Shown: piece by piece, positions 6,852-9,605 of the stretch | Layout: each line of letters starts with the position of its first letter | Position numbering within the stretch: the first letter of the stretch is position 1 | Assembly: GCA_905234205.1 (NCBI GenBank) | Contig: CAJOGG010000038.1 | Coordinates: 1 to 9,605 of the forward strand | Direction of reading: 5' to 3' | Source: an uncultured Synergistales bacterium | Lineage (GTDB): Bacteria > Synergistota > Synergistia > Synergistales > Aminobacteriaceae | DNA length: 9,605 nucleotides | Translations under genes and position numbers: made by a program | The notes under the pieces: model-generated | What the model was told of the DNA's origin: nothing | Seen by the model: the letters and a program-made list of their open reading frames with translations, nothing else | Databases searched by the model: none

Positions 6852-7442
6852 ATGTCGGATAAAGTTTCATTCAATGACGTTTTCAAGAAGGCTTTGCATT
6901 TAGGCGGAACTTTATTCGCTGTGACGGCTGTAACAGGTTTGATTCTAGGCTTTGTGCAAAATGTAACTGCGGACGCTATAAAACGAGTCGAGCTTGAGGC
7001 ACAAAACGCAGCTTTCAGAATCGTAATGCCCGACGCGAAAAACTTTGAGGAAATCGTAGCTGAACCAGATGAATTTGTCGCAGAAGTAAGACGCGGTGAC
7101 GACGCTACAGGACTCGTAGGTTGGTGTATGAACGTAAACTCAAAAGGTTACGGCGGAATTGTAAGCTTCATCGTAGGAATCACTAAGGACGGAGGAGTCA
7201 AAGCAATCAACATTTTGAATCACTCCGAGACTCCGGGACTTGGCGCACGTTCAACAGAGCCGGAATTTTACGAGCAATTCAACAATAAAACGAGTCTGCC
7301 TTTGAAAGTTGTGAAGGGCGAGGCTTCGAATCCTGACGAGATCGCGGCAATTTCTGGAGCAACGATAACTTCAAACGCTGTAACAAGCGGAGTAAATGGT
7401 GCAGTCGAATACTGGGCCAAGCATCTGAAAGGGGCTGAATAA
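6852..7442 (+). CDS. rnfG: Rnf complex subunit G (membrane-anchored covalent flavoprotein)
   Basis: RnfG has one N-terminal membrane helix (about residues 17-36) and an FMN-binding domain on the far side of the membrane. Length is 196 residues, normal for the family. SKGYGGIVSFIVGI (97-110) and NHSETPGLGARSTEPEF (123-139) match the RnfG/NqrC family. The FMN acceptor site is ISGATITSNAV (167-177), with T171 as the likely modified residue. The position that is often Asp in the ApbE recognition pattern (three residues before the Ser of SGAT) is Ala165 here. GGGAGG eight bases before the ATG, within the last codons of rnfD, decides the start; only two bases separate the genes. Confidence 0.95.
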   Translation: MSDKVSFNDVFKKALHLGGTLFAVTAVTGLILGFVQNVTADAIKRVELEAQNAAFRIVMPDAKNFEEIVAEPDEFVAEVRRGDDATGLVGWCMNVNSKGYGGIVSFIVGITKDGGVKAINILNHSETPGLGARSTEPEFYEQFNNKTSLPLKVVKGEASNPDEIAAISGATITSNAVTSGVNGAVEYWAKHLKGAE

Positions 7443-7445
7443 GAA

Positions 7446-8138
7446 TTGAGCAAGAAAGGTTTTGGAATCATCACTAATGGAATTTTGTCAGAGAACCCGA
7501 CGTTCGTGCAATGTATAGGGCTTTGTCCTACTCTGGCAGTTACAACGAGTGTAGCTAACGGCGTAGGAATGGGACTAGCTGCGACTTTCGTATTAATCGC
7601 TTCAAACGCTGTTATCTCGTTATTGCGTAAAATGGTGCCTGATGAAGTTCGTATCCCGATATTTATCGTGGTTATAGCTGGTTTCGTTACGGTTATAGAG
7701 TTTTTGATGAAGGGATTTGCGCCCGAGTTAAATAAATCGCTGGGAATATTTATCCCGTTAATCGTCGTCAACTGTATCATTCTTGCACGAGCAGAAGCTT
7801 TTGCGTCAAAAAATGGCGTTATAGCGTCAGCTCTTGACGGTGTAGGAATGGGCTTGGGGTTCACAATCGCGCTTACGTTCCTTGGATCGATCCGTGAAAT
7901 TTTTGGTGCTGGTACATGGTTGGGAATGCCTGTAGTAAGTTTTGAGCCTGCTATGTTGATCGTGTTAGCTCCGGGTGGATTTATCATTCTTGGGTGCTGC
8001 ATGGGAGCATTCAGAGCTATTCAAGCGCGTGCTAAAGGACTCGGGGCTGCTCCTGCTGAAGCTGCTACTGGTTGCGGTTGTTGTGCTATGGCTAAATTCT
8101 GCCAGAAGAACAAAGACGACTGCGAGGAGGCGAAATAA
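7446..8138 (+). CDS. rnfE: Rnf complex subunit E (membrane, cysteine-rich C-terminal tail)
   Basis: RnfE is the NqrD-like membrane subunit that pairs with RnfA in inverted orientation. The two form the ion path and hold an iron-sulfur centre within the membrane. The 230-residue protein has about six membrane segments. Landmarks are ITNGILSENPTFVQCIGLCPTLA (C23, C27) and IPLIVVNC (C110); C27 and C110 are the expected cluster ligands. It starts with TTG at 7446; AAAGGGG lies 11 bases upstream inside the rnfG end, no nearby in-frame ATG exists, and the N-terminus aligns with family members, so TTG is accepted. The C-terminal 30 residues form an extra hydrophilic tail containing C210, C212, C213, C219 and C226, absent from the proteobacterial form. 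Confidence 0.95.
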   Translation: MSKKGFGIITNGILSENPTFVQCIGLCPTLAVTTSVANGVGMGLAATFVLIASNAVISLLRKMVPDEVRIPIFIVVIAGFVTVIEFLMKGFAPELNKSLGIFIPLIVVNCIILARAEAFASKNGVIASALDGVGMGLGFTIALTFLGSIREIFGAGTWLGMPVVSFEPAMLIVLAPGGFIILGCCMGAFRAIQARAKGLGAAPAEAATGCGCCAMAKFCQKNKDDCEEAK

Positions 8139-8140
8139 TC

Positions 8141-8728
8141 ATGACTATGACGGAATTATTATTGCTGTTCATAAGCTCGATATTTGTGCATAACATTTTG
8201 CTTTCAAGATTTCTTGGTTGTTGTCCGTTTATGGGGGTAAGCTCAAAGTTGAAGACTGCTCAAGGAATGGGCGCGGCCGTCGTGTTTGTTATCGTGCTTG
8301 CTTCGTTGATGACATGGTTGACGTACAATTACTTGCTAGTTCCGTTACACCTTGAATATCTCTACACGTTGTCATTCATTCTCGTAATAGCGGCGTTAGT
8401 TCAGTTTGTTGAGTTAGCGTTGAAGAAATTGAATCCCGTGCTTTATAAGTCGCTTGGAATATTCCTTCCGTTGATCACGACTAACTGTGCAGTTCTCGGC
8501 GTGGCTGTTCTCAACATGAATGAAGGTTACGGACTCGCGGCGGCTCTAGTGAATGCTCTTGGCTCGTCGTTGGGATTCTTGCTTGCGATTTCGTTAATGG
8601 CTGGTATTCGTGAACGTATCGAGGACAACGAAGGAATACCCGTGAGCTTGAAGGGCTTACCAATGGCGTTAATCACAGCGGGCTTGATGTCCATAGCGTT
8701 TATGGGCTTCACAGGCATAATAAAGTAA
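8141..8728 (+). CDS. rnfA: Rnf complex subunit A (membrane, intramembrane Fe-S ligand)
   Basis: RnfA is the NqrE-like partner of RnfE. Its 195 residues match the family length and form about six membrane helices. The opening segment FVHNILLSRFLGCCPFMGVS (15-34) contains C27 and C28, and ITTNCAVLG (112-120) contains C116. A cysteine in each of these two segments is the conserved ligand for the iron-sulfur centre shared with RnfE. ESLG-like features of the inverted repeat are seen as YKSLGIFLPLI (102-112), which mirrors NKSLGIFIPLI in RnfE. GAGGAGG ends 10 bases before the ATG at 8141 and lies in the last codons of rnfE, two bases separating the genes. A second in-frame ATG at 8147 is too far from the ribosome site. 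Confidence 0.96.
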   Translation: MTMTELLLLFISSIFVHNILLSRFLGCCPFMGVSSKLKTAQGMGAAVVFVIVLASLMTWLTYNYLLVPLHLEYLYTLSFILVIAALVQFVELALKKLNPVLYKSLGIFLPLITTNCAVLGVAVLNMNEGYGLAAALVNALGSSLGFLLAISLMAGIRERIEDNEGIPVSLKGLPMALITAGLMSIAFMGFTGIIK

Positions 8729-8743
8729 GGAGGCGAAAATTTC

Positions 8744-9577
8744 ATGGATATAATGCACGTAATGATTACCCCGTTAGCCTTAATGGGAATAATGGGCGGA
8801 GTGTTCGGAGTGTTATTAGCGATTGCCTCAATAGTTTTCCGTGTTCATCAGGACGAGAGGATCGGCTTAATTCGCGCTGCTTTACCTGGTGCAAACTGTG
8901 GCGGCTGCGGTTATCCTGGCTGTGATGGTTACGCTTCCGGAGTCGTTAATGATGGTGCTCCCGTAAATAAATGTTCGGTCGGTGGTGCTCCTGTTGCTGC
9001 TCGTATAGCTGAGATAATGGGCGTAGAAGCTGGCGCTACTATTCCAATGAGAGCTTTCTTAAAGTGTAAAGGCACGAAAGAATGTTCCCCGCGACAATTA
9101 ATTTACGATGGCATTCAAGATTGTAAGAGCGCCGCAATGATTCCAGGAGGTTCGCCAAACTCATGCCCTTATGGCTGTATCGGACTTGGGACTTGTGTGA
9201 GCGTTTGCAACTTCGGCGCGTTATCAATGGGTGAAGACGGTTTGCCAAAAGTTGACGTTAATAAATGCGTTGGCTGTGGTGCTTGCGTATCGAACTGCCC
9301 GAAAGGAATATTCACGCTTGTACCTGCTGTTGCTGATGTAATAGTTGCATGTAATTCACACTGGAGAGGGCCTATGGTCAAGGGCGTGTGTAGTGCTGGC
9401 TGTATAGGCTGCGGAATTTGCGCAAAGATTTGCCCTGTTAAAGCTATTGAGATCGTGAACAATTTAGCAATAATCGATCAATCAAAGTGTATCAAGTGTG
9501 GCAAGTGTGCAGAGAAGTGCCCGGCCAAGTGCATAAAGACCGGCGAAAAAGTCCAAGTCTTAGAGAAGACTGCGTAA
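8744..9577 (+). CDS. rnfB: Rnf complex subunit B (multi-cluster ferredoxin-type, ferredoxin entry)
   Basis: RnfB receives electrons from reduced ferredoxin. The 277-residue protein has one N-terminal membrane anchor (about 9-32), then the Fe4S domain NCGGCGYPGC with C52, C55, C60 and C77. Next is a cysteine-rich middle: C108, C114, C127, C141, C145, C151 and C155. Three ferredoxin-like motifs follow: C175-C178-C181-C185, C220-C223-C226-C230 and C249-C252-C255-C259. In all 26 cysteines are counted, enough for at least five clusters. Proteobacterial RnfB is near 190 residues with fewer clusters, so this is the long anaerobe type. TAAGGAGG overlaps the rnfA stop and ends 10 bases before the ATG. 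No seventh rnf gene follows within the remaining 28 bases. Confidence 0.96.
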   Translation: MDIMHVMITPLALMGIMGGVFGVLLAIASIVFRVHQDERIGLIRAALPGANCGGCGYPGCDGYASGVVNDGAPVNKCSVGGAPVAARIAEIMGVEAGATIPMRAFLKCKGTKECSPRQLIYDGIQDCKSAAMIPGGSPNSCPYGCIGLGTCVSVCNFGALSMGEDGLPKVDVNKCVGCGACVSNCPKGIFTLVPAVADVIVACNSHWRGPMVKGVCSAGCIGCGICAKICPVKAIEIVNNLAIIDQSKCIKCGKCAEKCPAKCIKTGEKVQVLEKTA

Positions 9578-9605
9578 ATTTTGGAAGCATAGTCCCCTGT
9601 CGTTA

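Noticed and set aside
7268..8002. Long 244-codon open frame on the minus strand opposite rnfG/rnfE
   Set aside because: It lies wholly antisense to two clear rnf genes, its translation has no recognisable domain and is low in complexity (rich in Ile, Thr, Pro, Ala), and it has no gene context. It is a shadow of the sense codon usage.
9578..9605. Possible terminator or further gene after rnfB
   Set aside because: Only 28 bases remain; no stem-loop with a T-run and no start codon with a ribosome site are visible.

Overview
The window comes from an anaerobic, cobalamin-using bacterium. The strongest clue is a complete six-gene operon for the Rnf complex, the ion-pumping ferredoxin:NAD+ oxidoreductase. 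Its order is rnfC-D-G-E-A-B and its RnfB is long and cysteine-rich. That layout is typical of Clostridia, Thermotogota, Synergistota and similar anaerobes, not of proteobacterial rnf/rsx. Base composition is moderately AT-rich, Shine-Dalgarno sites are mostly strong and genes are tightly packed. A gut-type Synergistota or Clostridia-like host would fit, but that is inference; no rRNA or marker gene is present to settle it.

Two divergent transcription units flank one short intergenic region at about 4387-4524. On the minus strand, reading right to left, are a GT92/GT2-type glycosyltransferase (3439-4386), a divergent RecO-like protein (2794-3423), cobT (1755-2789), a pncA-type nicotinamidase (1185-1739), a YihX-like HAD phosphatase (574-1188), an HdeD/DUF308 membrane protein (67-570) and the first 12 codons of another gene running off the left edge. 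Gaps are 15, 4, 15, -4, 3 and 30 bases, so this looks like one operon. On the plus strand rnfCDGEAB fills 4525-9577 with gaps of 6, 2, 3, 2 and 15 bases. In most of these junctions the next gene's ribosome binding site lies in the last codons of the gene before it.

The Rnf genes form one machine. RnfB and RnfC carry the iron-sulfur clusters and the NADH/FMN site. RnfD and RnfG carry covalently bound FMN on threonines, both motifs being intact. RnfA and RnfE form the antiparallel membrane pair with the cysteines for the intramembrane iron-sulfur centre. The minus-strand set is mixed, but cobT and pncA are linked through nicotinate: CobT releases it and PncA makes it from nicotinamide. The adjacent HAD phosphatase is a candidate for the next step after CobT.

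I found no mobile element, CRISPR array, tRNA or rRNA. Nothing here is clearly a new system. The points most worth checking are a cysteine-rich tail on RnfE, the possible alpha-ribazole phosphatase role of the HAD protein, the shortened RecO-like protein, and a perfect 12-base palindrome wedged between the rnfC ribosome binding site and its start codon.
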